NCBI GenBank assembly: GCA_019084485.1
Contig: JAHRFU010000091.1
Span: 1 to 33,297 of the forward strand
DNA length: 33,297 nt
Source: Desulforudis sp.
GTDB lineage: Bacteria; Bacillota; Desulfotomaculia; Desulfotomaculales; Desulforudaceae
Direction: 5' to 3'
A program made the translations under genes and the position numbers. Each line of letters opens with the position of its first letter. The stretch's first letter is position 1. The notes below the pieces were generated by a model that searched no databases, was not told the origin of the DNA, and worked only from the letters and a program-made list of their open reading frames with translations. This document shows, in pieces, positions 7,945-15,769 of the stretch.

Positions 7945-9540
7945 GTGATCCGGGTTGGTAACATACAGCTTTCCCTGGCCGAAGACTCCCCAGCGGCACT
8001 CGAGCGGGCACTACTCTACAGGCTGAAGGTGAGTCAGGGTGACTTGCTGGAATACAATATCTTCCGGCAGTCAATCGACGCCCGCAACAAGAGCGCCATT
8101 CGGTTCGTTTACACGGTGGATGTCCGAGTGCAGAATGAGTCCCGCGTACTGCGTAGCTTGCGTGACCGCGATATCGCGATCACTCCCGCCGAGACCTACC
8201 AGGAGCCTGAGACGGGCAGTGTACCTCTGGACGAACGTCCGGTGATCGTGGGCACTGGTCCGGCCGGTTTGTTTGGCGGACTGATTCTGGCACAGCTTGG
8301 TTTCCGTCCCATCCTGCTCGAACGTGGTGACGATGTGGACCGCCGGACTGCCCAGGTAACCCGCTTCTGGCGTAGCAGTGAACTAGATGCCGACAGCAAC
8401 GTACAGTTCGGAGAAGGGGGTGCCGGTACCTTTTCGGATGGAAAGCTGACCACCCTGATCCGCGACCCTCGCTGCCGTAAGGTCCTGGATGAGTTGGTCG
8501 CCGCCGGTGCCCCTCCGGAAATCGTCTATTCCTTTCGACCCCATCTGGGTACCGATAAACTGCGTAGCATAGTAAAGAACCTGCGTCAACGGATTATCCA
8601 CTCGGGTGGCGAAATTAGGTTCCGTAACAAGGTAACCGATCTCATTGTCAGATCCGGACGAGTGTGCGGACTGGTCATAAACGACAGTGAGCACATCCCC
8701 TGTCGGGTCGTGCTGCTGGCCCCGGGACACAGCGCCCGGGACACCTTTGCAATGCTGTTGTCGAGAGGGGTGTTAATGTGGCCCAAACCCTTTTCCATCG
8801 GGGTTCGGATTGAGCACCCGCAGGATCTGGTAAACCGCGCTCAATATGGTGGAAACGCCAGTCACCCCCGGCTGGGGGTCGCCGACTACAAGCTCGCCTA
8901 TCATTCACCTGGTGGTCGTTCGGCTTATACCTTCTGCATGTGCCCCGGTGGGGTTGTGATTGCCGCCGCTTCAGAACCGGGACATCTGGTTACCAACGGG
9001 ATGAGTGCTTACGCCCGTGACGGTCAGAATGCGAACAGTGCCTTCCTGGTGGGTGTCACCCCCCAAGATTTTGAGAGTGACCATCCACTGGCCGGTATTG
9101 AGTTCCAGCGTCGATGGGAGAGTCTCGCCTTTCGTGTCGGCGGAGGTGATTATCAGGCACCGGTGCAGCTTTTGGCCGATTTCCTTAACGATCAGGCTGG
9201 AACCGGGCCAGGTGCCGTACCGGCCACCTACAGACCCGGGGTTAGGCCTGCTGAGTTGAAGAAGTGTTTACCACTACACGTCGTTATGATGCTCCGGGAA
9301 GCGGTACCGCAGTTGGACCACAAACTAAGGGGCTTTGCCTTGCCCGAGGCCATTCTAACCGGTGTGGAAACCAGGAGTTCCTCGCCCGTTCGTTTAGAAC
9401 GTGACGAGTCATTTCAGTCCAACATTCGGGGGCTGTACCCGGCTGGGGAAGGTCCGGGATACGCCGGGGGAATAGTCTCCTCAGCCGTGGACGGGATCAA
9501 GGTCGCCGAAGCGATTACCGGCCGCTACAAACCTTTGTAG
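7945..9540 (+). CDS. FAD-dependent dehydrogenase-like protein (COG2509 type)
   Basis: 531 residues. A ferredoxin-like N-terminal part of about 95 residues (ALLYRLKVSQGDLLEYNIFR, then QSIDARNKS) precedes a Rossmann FAD-binding motif, VGTGPAG, at about 102-108. The family features FGEGGAGTFSDGKLTT and the late PAGEGPGYAGGIVSSAVDGI follow; the latter is the C-terminal FAD-contact block. The GTG start is preceded by AAAAGGAATTG at a usable distance. The family is conserved in anaerobes but its reaction is not established. It is followed 17 bases later by a second flavoprotein, so the two probably form an operon. Confidence 0.8.
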   Translation: MIRVGNIQLSLAEDSPAALERALLYRLKVSQGDLLEYNIFRQSIDARNKSAIRFVYTVDVRVQNESRVLRSLRDRDIAITPAETYQEPETGSVPLDERPVIVGTGPAGLFGGLILAQLGFRPILLERGDDVDRRTAQVTRFWRSSELDADSNVQFGEGGAGTFSDGKLTTLIRDPRCRKVLDELVAAGAPPEIVYSFRPHLGTDKLRSIVKNLRQRIIHSGGEIRFRNKVTDLIVRSGRVCGLVINDSEHIPCRVVLLAPGHSARDTFAMLLSRGVLMWPKPFSIGVRIEHPQDLVNRAQYGGNASHPRLGVADYKLAYHSPGGRSAYTFCMCPGGVVIAAASEPGHLVTNGMSAYARDGQNANSAFLVGVTPQDFESDHPLAGIEFQRRWESLAFRVGGGDYQAPVQLLADFLNDQAGTGPGAVPATYRPGVRPAELKKCLPLHVVMMLREAVPQLDHKLRGFALPEAILTGVETRSSSPVRLERDESFQSNIRGLYPAGEGPGYAGGIVSSAVDGIKVAEAITGRYKPL

Positions 9541-9557
9541 AAAGGAGTCTGCATCCA

Positions 9558-10805
9558 ATGTCGGAAACACCATCACTACAAGTAGCCATTATCGGTGGAG
9601 GCGCGGCCGGACTGATGGCCGCCATCGCCGCACGGCGGGCCGGTGCCGAGGTTACGATTCTGGAAAAGAATCAGAGGGTCGGGAGAAAGCTCCTGGCCAC
9701 CGGGAACGGTCGCTGCAACCTGACCAACACTGATCTGGAAATCTCCCGTTTTCACGGGCAAAACCCGAAGTTTGTCCACAGTGCCCTCGCCCGCTTCGAT
9801 CAGTACCAAACCATTACCTTCTTCGAGCAGCTCGGAGTAGCCCACAAGGTTGAAGCCGGAGGCAAGGTGTTCCCTGTTTCCAACCAGGCATCGAGTGTAT
9901 TGGACGTCATGCGCTATGAATTGGACGAAATCGGGGTGGCCACAGTCCTGGAGTTCGAGGTCGATGCGATTGCCCACCAAGGAAAGGGCTTCACCATCCG
10001 GGCCGCGGACGGACGTGAGCACCAGGCCGACCGGGTCATCGTGGCTACCGGAGGTAAAGCCGCACCTCAACTCGGCTCCAACGGGAGCGGGTATCGGCTC
10101 GCAGAGCAATTCGGGCACCGAGTGATAGAGCCTTTTCCGGCCCTGGTGCAGCTGCGCCTCAACCACACTGTCTTTAAACACCTGCGGGGCATCAAGTTTG
10201 AGGGGGCCGTAGAGGTTCTGGTCAATAAGCAGACGATTGACCGTGCAACGGGGGAAATCCTCTTCACCGACTACGGTGTTTCGGGTCCGCCCATATTTGA
10301 CGTCAGCCGCACGGCCGGTGCCCTTCTACAGAAGCGAAAGCCTGTCTGGCTGAAGCTGGTGCTGGTTGCAGATGTTTCCCGGGAGGCGCTGGATCAGCTA
10401 CTGCTTAAGCGCTTCTCGGATCGTCCTCGAAAAACCCTGGCCTTCAGCTTTGTCGGCTTTCTAAGCAAGCGCCTCGCTCCCGTAGTGTTGAAAGAAGCGG
10501 GCATTGAGGATCCGGAGCGGCCGGTCTCATCCCTCACCGCCCAGGAGCGCCAGCGGATCGTCGATGTCCTTCAGGATTGGCGTTTCGAAGTGGTCGGTAC
10601 CAACTCCTGGACTGCCGCCCAGGTCACCGCAGGGGGCGTTGAAGTGCGAGATTTGGATCCCCGCACTCTAGAATCCCGGCTGGTACCGGGCCTCTATTTC
10701 GCAGGTGAGGTCGTGGATGTAGACGGCGACTGTGGTGGTTTCAACCTGCAGTGGGCCTGGTCCTCGGGTTGGGTGGCTGGCCGGAGTGCCGCCGACGTTG
10801 GGTAA
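9558..10805 (+). CDS. HI0933-family flavoprotein (NAD(P)/FAD-dependent oxidoreductase)
   Basis: 415 residues. The N-terminal dinucleotide-binding motif GGGAAGLMAA is at about 13-22, followed by the HI0933 signature VGRKLLATGNGRCNLTN at about 41-57. The middle carries VIVATGGKAAPQLGSNGSGY, FTDYGVSGPPIFDVSR and, near the end, GLYFAGEVVDVDGDCGGFNLQWAWSSG (read in parts), which is the C-terminal FAD block of the family. Length is typical. ATG 9558 has AAAGGAG about 11 bases upstream. The family includes BaiN of bile-acid degraders, but the substrate of this copy cannot be inferred. It is co-oriented and nearly contiguous with the preceding flavoprotein. Confidence 0.85.
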   Translation: MSETPSLQVAIIGGGAAGLMAAIAARRAGAEVTILEKNQRVGRKLLATGNGRCNLTNTDLEISRFHGQNPKFVHSALARFDQYQTITFFEQLGVAHKVEAGGKVFPVSNQASSVLDVMRYELDEIGVATVLEFEVDAIAHQGKGFTIRAADGREHQADRVIVATGGKAAPQLGSNGSGYRLAEQFGHRVIEPFPALVQLRLNHTVFKHLRGIKFEGAVEVLVNKQTIDRATGEILFTDYGVSGPPIFDVSRTAGALLQKRKPVWLKLVLVADVSREALDQLLLKRFSDRPRKTLAFSFVGFLSKRLAPVVLKEAGIEDPERPVSSLTAQERQRIVDVLQDWRFEVVGTNSWTAAQVTAGGVEVRDLDPRTLESRLVPGLYFAGEVVDVDGDCGGFNLQWAWSSGWVAGRSAADVG

Positions 10806-10807
10806 CC

Positions 10808-10862
10808 CTTCGGTCATCCTGTTTCATTGAGCTGTTTACCGGAAAATAAAACAGCACCGAAG
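10808..10862. repeat. Composite inverted repeat between convergent genes
   Basis: CTTCGGT at 10808-10814 pairs with ACCGAAG at 10856-10862. Directly inside, GCTGTTT at 10831-10837 pairs with AAACAGC at 10849-10855. On the 3' side the two arms are contiguous; on the 5' side a 16-base bulge separates them. It sits between the ends of two convergent genes and could be a bidirectional terminator, although neither strand has a clear T-tract. Confidence 0.45.
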
Positions 10863-10910
10863 AATATTCCTCGCCGCTGTTTGCAATGATCAGTTTGCTC
10901 GACTTGGGTC

Positions 10911-11864
10911 TTAAGGAACTATCCTCCGGGCCCCAAGATAACGCGATGAATAGTACGAATCACCCATCGCTGTATAGATCACCCCGCCGCTCCGCGGGGA
11001 ACTGGAATGGATGAACTGGTTGTTGCCAACATAGATGCCCACGTGACTCGCACCAGGAGCATAAGTAGTAAAGAAAACCAGATCGCCCGGGCGCAGGTCA
11101 CCCCTTTCAACCGTTGTACCCACTCTATACTGGGCATCGGATGCTCTGGGGAGGGTTATCCCGAAATGATCGAAAACGTGACTCGCAAACCCGGAACAAT
11201 CAAAGCCTGCAGCAGTCGTGCCACCCATGCGGTAGGGTGTTCCAAGCAAAGTGCGCGCGTAACTCAAGATGTTCTGGACTCTGTCTCCGGAACGGCTAAC
11301 CTCCGTTCCCAAAGTACTTAAATCCGAACGAATGCTGTTGGTCACACTGTTTGGTAGGAGTAGTCTTTGTCCGATGATCAGCATGTCTCCAGGGAGTCCG
11401 TTAACCAATTTAATGCCATTCACGGTAACCCCATATCGGGCTGCAATGGACCAAAGGGTATCACCGGCGCATACGATGTACTCCAACTGCAGAGCCTCGG
11501 GGTTGCCCGGGGACGTGGATTCTACTTCGGGAGACGACGCTGACCTAGCGAGAATCAAAGCTCCCCCTACAGGAGTTGTCTGAGCCGGTAGCGAAATCAG
11601 CAACTTTTGGCCCACAGAGAGCCTATCCGAACCCAGGCCGCTGGCCTGCATAATGGCATTAACCGTGGAATTATGCGCGCGGGCAATGTTCCAAAGATTG
11701 TCTCCGGATTTCACTACGTACGGCTTAGTGGTCTGGACTGCCTCGGCAACCATCGCTCCGCAAGAAACGAGGACACCCAGTGCCAAAACACAGCAAATAA
11801 CTACAGCTAAACCAAACCGGTAACTAATAGAGGATAATCCAGGGCGCTTACTGACAAATACCAA
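10911..11864 (-). CDS. Exported LysM-NlpC/P60 cell-wall hydrolase
   Basis: 317 residues. An N-terminal hydrophobic segment (about 18-42) acts as signal or anchor. Two LysM peptidoglycan-binding modules follow, at about 47-91 (YVVKSGDNLWNIARAHN) and 128-171 (YIVCAGDTLWSIAARYG). A linker then leads to a C-terminal NlpC/P60 domain with catalytic Cys223 (FDCSGF), His274 (GASHVGIYVG) and His286 (FIHSSS). The family cleaves D-gamma-glutamyl-diaminopimelate bonds in peptide stems. The start is TTG 11864 after AGGGTGGTG. It is a single gene. Roles in growth, spore or germination hydrolysis cannot be told apart from sequence. Confidence 0.9.
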   Translation of the reverse strand: MVFVSKRPGLSSISYRFGLAVVICCVLALGVLVSCGAMVAEAVQTTKPYVVKSGDNLWNIARAHNSTVNAIMQASGLGSDRLSVGQKLLISLPAQTTPVGGALILARSASSPEVESTSPGNPEALQLEYIVCAGDTLWSIAARYGVTVNGIKLVNGLPGDMLIIGQRLLLPNSVTNSIRSDLSTLGTEVSRSGDRVQNILSYARTLLGTPYRMGGTTAAGFDCSGFASHVFDHFGITLPRASDAQYRVGTTVERGDLRPGDLVFFTTYAPGASHVGIYVGNNQFIHSSSPRSGGVIYTAMGDSYYSSRYLGARRIVP

Positions 11865-12057
11865 TAAATTACACCACCCTCTCTATCACCCTATTCGCTT
11901 TCGCCATACTTTGCCAAAATCCTGCCTGCCAGGAAAAAATACTGCATAACTTGTCCGATACCGGCGAACTCTGGAATTGACGTATCGCGGAAAAGGTGTT
12001 TCCATATAGAAACAATGTCATAATCCGATTAATTGCGAGCGGGGTGTTCACGTGGCG

Positions 12058-12360
12058 ATGGAGGTAGAAGTCGTAGGAGACATACCACCCAATCGTTTCG
12101 GCCGACCGGGGTGACCTCCTGAGGGATGCACGTCCGTGAGGCGGGCGGTCGCACATGAGTATAAGCTTCTGGAGGGAGTACTGGGCTGGTACTTTGGACC
12201 TTCCATCAGCCTCTCCTACCACTACAAGCCTGAACTGCAGGACAAACAGCTTCCTGTGGTCCTGATCGATGGAGTGGTCTTCGCGGAAGGAAGAATCCCT
12301 GTGAATGAGGTAGCCGACTACATTGAATCGACGGGGGTCACCCGGTTGGACGGGCGGTAG
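12058..12360 (+). CDS. Candidate selenoprotein: thioredoxin-fold protein with in-frame TGA (Sec19)
   Basis: An open frame from ATG 12058 (GTG 12052 also possible, six bases after GCGGGGT) reads MEVEVVGDIPPNRFGRPG, meets TGA at 12112-12114, and continues in the same frame as PPEGCTSVRRAVAHEYKLLE to a TAG at 12360. Reading TGA as selenocysteine gives 100 residues with U-P-P-E-G-C right after a beta strand, then a long helix. LPVVLIDGVVFAEGRIPV follows as a cis-proline strand, and NEVADYI as the last helix. This is the order of a thioredoxin fold with the redox pair in the normal place. If TGA were a stop, the only remaining gene would begin at GTG 12136, without the first strand or active site. 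A hairpin lies directly after TGA. The 3' end overlaps the convergent EVE gene by 43 bases. Function beyond thiol/selenol redox is unknown; selenocysteine is inferred. Confidence 0.65.
12115..12144 (+). promoter_or_regulatory. Candidate bacterial SECIS element
   Basis: Immediately after the in-frame TGA, CCTCCT (12115-12120) can pair with AGGCGG (12139-12144) with one mismatch. CAC (12129-12131) pairs with GTG (12136-12138) around the loop GTCC. The loop G is 18 bases after the TGA, within the range known for bacterial SECIS elements. The stem has a large 5' internal loop, and other foldings are possible, for example GGA/TCC around TGCACG. Confidence 0.45.
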
Positions 12361-12764
12361 TATCCGGCAATCTCCAAGACCATTCGCCAATGCGGCTCTG
12401 AGACAGGCACTACGGACAACCGCGGGAGGTGCACCAGCTCCCATCCCCCAAAACGTTCATCGGCTTTGATTTCCTTAAGGGTTACCGGTCTGGTTAGTCT
12501 TTCCCCGGCGCGTACTTCAATAACGAGACGGCGGGGGTTGTTTTGTTCCGGATCCGGAAAGGGATCGCTTACTACCTCCCCGGTACCGACAATGGCTCTT
12601 TCCTTGCCAGTATGGTAAAAGAAAAAATGATCTCCCCGACGCATTCCGGACATGTTCTTCAAGGCCTTAAAGTTTTTCACCCCATCCCAGAGATCCTGTT
12701 CCTGGGCTTTGAGATCATCGAAGCTGTAATCGTCGGGCTCACTCTTAAGCAACCAGTACCCCAC
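12318..12764 (-). CDS. EVE-domain protein
   Basis: 148 residues matching the EVE (PUA-like) domain. It begins YWLLKSEPDDYSFDDL, followed by DLWDGVKNFKALKNMSGMRRGDHFFFYHTGKE and IVGTGEVVSDPFPDPEQ, the usual strand order that forms a pocket for modified bases. Family members are linked to recognition of modified nucleic acid; some are thymocyte nuclear protein 1 homologues. No partner nuclease or methylase gene is next to it, so its role is open. It lies 28 bases downstream of the PHP phosphatase gene and overlaps the convergent candidate selenoprotein gene by 43 bases. Confidence 0.9.
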   Translation of the reverse strand: MGYWLLKSEPDDYSFDDLKAQEQDLWDGVKNFKALKNMSGMRRGDHFFFYHTGKERAIVGTGEVVSDPFPDPEQNNPRRLVIEVRAGERLTRPVTLKEIKADERFGGWELVHLPRLSVVPVSEPHWRMVLEIAGYYRPSNRVTPVDSM

Positions 12765-12792
12765 AATGTTTACCTCTTTTTAGATAGTCTTC

Positions 12793-13611
12793 TTACAACA
12801 GGCTCCGCAGCTGCCGGAAGAGCGGTTCCCGCCGTCTGAAGGTGGTAACGTAATTGAATCCTGCTTGTGTCAGAATCTCGTAGCCCCGCCTTAACTGAAG
12901 GCCCACCTGTTCCACACAGTGGGCATCTGAACCCACAGTGATCACCTCACCCCCCAGTCGGCGGTATAGTCTTACCATCTCCGGTTCCGGGAGGGTGTAT
13001 CCCGCCCCCGAGCGGTAGCCGGACATATTTACCTCGATACCCCTTCCAGTTTCAATCAAGACCCGAAAGGTGTCCTCGATAATGTCTTGATAGTCGGCCC
13101 AGTTGACGTCTTGTCGCTTACAGTTTATAAAATGGAGATACCGCTTGAAGAGATCCAAGTGCCCCAGCACATTAAAACCACTGTATTCACGAACACATTG
13201 GTTGACCGCCTCCAGGTAACCTCGTGCCGCATCATCCAGCGACCGCCCCTCGAAATACTCCCCGTTGTCCAGGTCCTGGGCACCAACGATATGCACCGAC
13301 CCGATCAGAAAGTCAAAGGGGTAGCTATTGGTGAACGCTTCATTCCGGGCATGGCTGTTCAGATGCAGTCCCAACTCGGCACCACGGATTACCGTCAGCT
13401 CGCCCCCGAACAAGCTCTCACAGCGAACAATCTCGCGTTCATAAGTTTCCTGATCGAATTCCCAGTTGAGAGTGCTCCCCGGATAAACATAGTCCACATG
13501 GTCGGTAAAAGCGATTTCATTAATAGTCAGACGTACTGCTCTGGCACAGGCTTCGGTCATAGACATTTTCCCATCTGCGGAAAACAGGGAGTGGACGTGG
13601 TAATCAAACAT
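12793..13611 (-). CDS. PHP-family histidinol-phosphatase-like hydrolase
   Basis: About 272 residues. The PHP metal-binding motifs are present: DYHVHSLFS at the N-terminus, FTDHVDY, the IRGAELGLH glutamate-histidine, GSVHIV, LGHLDLFKRY and the C-terminal TVGSDAHCVEQVG. These bind three metals in HisK-type histidinol phosphatases, which carry out the penultimate step of histidine synthesis. No other his gene is nearby, so a general phosphoesterase role is possible. ATG 13611 lies ten bases after GGAAAGGA; an in-frame TTG at 13617 is an alternative. The EVE gene follows 28 bases downstream. Confidence 0.85.
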   Translation of the reverse strand: MFDYHVHSLFSADGKMSMTEACARAVRLTINEIAFTDHVDYVYPGSTLNWEFDQETYEREIVRCESLFGGELTVIRGAELGLHLNSHARNEAFTNSYPFDFLIGSVHIVGAQDLDNGEYFEGRSLDDAARGYLEAVNQCVREYSGFNVLGHLDLFKRYLHFINCKRQDVNWADYQDIIEDTFRVLIETGRGIEVNMSGYRSGAGYTLPEPEMVRLYRRLGGEVITVGSDAHCVEQVGLQLRRGYEILTQAGFNYVTTFRRREPLFRQLRSLL

Positions 13612-13786
13612 GCACAACCGATCCTTTCCAACGCTGGACTTGCTCCCCCCTATTCTACCTCATTCTGCACCCTCGATCGACCACATCCTGATGGGTTAAG
13701 CAAACCCTGCCTGGTGATTTGCGGAAGAATGGAACATTACCTTATTAGGGAACCATAAGCGCAGATCGTCAGGGGAGGTAATTACG

Positions 13787-15493
13787 TTGGAAACGGAGAA
13801 ATTGCGGGTCGTCATCATCGGCGGCGTCGCTACGGGTCCGAAGGCAGCAGCGCGGGCCAGGCGGATGGCACCCGAAGCAGAGATTGTCCTGGTGGACAGC
13901 GGAAGCATCCTATCATACGGCGCCTGTGGGATGCCCTTTTACTTGGAAGGCCATGTGAAGGACCTTAAACAGTTGTTACGTACAGCTTATGGTGTGACAC
14001 GCGATGAACAGTTCTTCCTGCGCGAGAAGGGCATAAACGTCCTGACGCGAACCAAGGCCACTAATATCGACCGGGAACGAAAGACTGTATCGCTTTCCAA
14101 CCTCGACACCGGGCAAGATTCCGTGATCTCCTATGACAAACTGGTACTTGCCACGGGTGCCCGTCCCACGACCCCTCCTGTTGAAGGCATTGACTTGATG
14201 GGAGTCTACCGCCTGCACCATCCGGATGACGCCTGCAAGATCATGGACAACATGGAGCATTTTAAGGAAATGGTGGTTATCGGCGGCGGGTTTATCGGCC
14301 TCGAGGTAGCCAGTGCCTTCAGCAACCGGCGTCTTTTCGTGTCGCTCATCGAACTGCATAATCAGATCCTGCCCGGTGTTTTAGATCCTGATTTGGAAGC
14401 CATTCTGCGGAAGCATCTGGAGAACCGGGGTATGGAATTCTATCTAGGCCGGAAGGTGCTCCGCTTTGAGGGAGATGCCGAAGGAAACCTAGCCCGGATT
14501 ATTACTGATCGAGACAGCATCGACGCTAATGCCGTAATTATGGCCGTGGGTGTTCGCCCTAATGTTGATCTGGCCCGGAAAGCGGGACTGGAGATCGGTT
14601 CCACGGGTGCCATTGCGGTCAATGAGTACCTACAGACCAGTGACCCTGACGTCTATGCCGCCGGTGACTGTGCGGAAACAACACATGTCCTGACCGGAAG
14701 ACGTGTCTACCTGCCGCTGGCTTCCACCGCGAACCGCCAGGGGCGAGTAGCTGGAGACAATGTAACCGGACGACGTACCCGTTTTAAGGGCGTGATGGGT
14801 ACCGCCGTATTACAGATCATGGACTGGAACGTCGGGCGAACCGGGATCGGTGACTCCGAGGCCCGTGCCTTGGGCTACGACGTTTTGACCACTGTGACGC
14901 CAGCACACGATCGAAGCCATTTCCACCCCGATCACAGTCTGGTGATACTGAAGATCATTATGGATAACAAGTCGCGTAAGGTGCTCGGTGTTCAGGCCAT
15001 TGGACCCGGAAACGTCGACAAGCGCATCGATGTGGCGGCGTCCGCGTTGCATTTTGGTGCCGGCATCGATGACCTGAGCGAACTCGATCTGGGATATGCC
15101 CCTCCCTACAATACAGTCATCGACCCCCTACAGCACACCGCCAATGCCATGCGCAACAAGGCGGACGGACTGTCCCACGCCATCACCGCACAACATCTAA
15201 AGGAAAGACTTGAAAGAGGGGAGGAACTGATCATCCTCGACGTCCGGACCGAGCGTGAGTTTAAGTTTAAGAAATTTGTGGGCGGCTCGATGACGATCCC
15301 CTTGACCCTTTCCGATCTGCGCGGGAAACTCCAGGAACTCCCGCGTGATAAACCGGTTATTGTCCTCTGCGAATCAGGCGTGCGAAGTTACGAGGCCATG
15401 CGCACCTTGAAGGGTGCGGGCTTCGAAAACGTGGAGTATCTGGAAGGCGGCCTTCAGGCTTGGCCATATGGACCTTCCGGCCTGATGTCCTAA
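13787..15493 (+). CDS. CoA-disulfide reductase / rhodanese fusion (CoADR-Rhd type, possible NADH polysulfide reductase)
   Basis: 568 residues. FAD-binding GGVATGP is at about 12-18 and NAD-binding VVIGGGFIGLEVASA in the middle. AAGDCAET binds FAD, and a dimerisation domain ends near 460. A single active-site cysteine, Cys47 in SYGACGMPF, is the redox cysteine of CoA-disulfide reductases, in place of the CxxxxC pair of classic disulfide reductases. The last 100 residues form a rhodanese domain with its loop cysteine at about 528 (LCESGVRS). Enzymes of this layout reduce CoA disulfides, CoA persulfides or polysulfide with NAD(P)H. The start is TTG 13787, seven to eight bases after GGGGAGGT. It stands alone; a sulfur-metabolism role is inferred. 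Confidence 0.88.
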   Translation: METEKLRVVIIGGVATGPKAAARARRMAPEAEIVLVDSGSILSYGACGMPFYLEGHVKDLKQLLRTAYGVTRDEQFFLREKGINVLTRTKATNIDRERKTVSLSNLDTGQDSVISYDKLVLATGARPTTPPVEGIDLMGVYRLHHPDDACKIMDNMEHFKEMVVIGGGFIGLEVASAFSNRRLFVSLIELHNQILPGVLDPDLEAILRKHLENRGMEFYLGRKVLRFEGDAEGNLARIITDRDSIDANAVIMAVGVRPNVDLARKAGLEIGSTGAIAVNEYLQTSDPDVYAAGDCAETTHVLTGRRVYLPLASTANRQGRVAGDNVTGRRTRFKGVMGTAVLQIMDWNVGRTGIGDSEARALGYDVLTTVTPAHDRSHFHPDHSLVILKIIMDNKSRKVLGVQAIGPGNVDKRIDVAASALHFGAGIDDLSELDLGYAPPYNTVIDPLQHTANAMRNKADGLSHAITAQHLKERLERGEELIILDVRTEREFKFKKFVGGSMTIPLTLSDLRGKLQELPRDKPVIVLCESGVRSYEAMRTLKGAGFENVEYLEGGLQAWPYGPSGLMS

Positions 15494-15769
15494 AACAACC
15501 ATGCGTCCTCGCAGAGCCGTGTCTTCGCAGAGGTTTGAGTGCCTTCTGTAGTGTACCTGTTCTTTGCACTACCCAGGCCTTCTTCGCAAACCGAACAGCC
15601 GTCTGCAAGCAGTCGACCAAAACTGCTCGGTACCTGTATGTGTTATAGTGCCGCTCCAAGAATTGTCATAGTGTGACTATTTATCCCCTAAGAGGAACTC
15701 CGTCCATGTAAGAGAATTCTACCACAGGAATACTGTGTTAATTCGGAAACTGGGGGGAGCGGTTTCTAG

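Noticed and set aside
11865-12051. c-di-AMP (ydaO-type) riboswitch upstream of the LysM-NlpC/P60 gene
   Set aside because: Such genes often carry one, but I could not find the conserved ydaO core in this leader.
12136-12360. A 74-residue gene starting at GTG 12136
   Set aside because: It has no usable ribosome binding site and would lack the first strand and active site; the same frame upstream of the TGA carries matching coding sequence.
11869-12444. Minus-strand open frame of 191 codons
   Set aside because: It is antisense to the candidate selenoprotein and crosses the EVE gene; the translation has no recognisable pattern.
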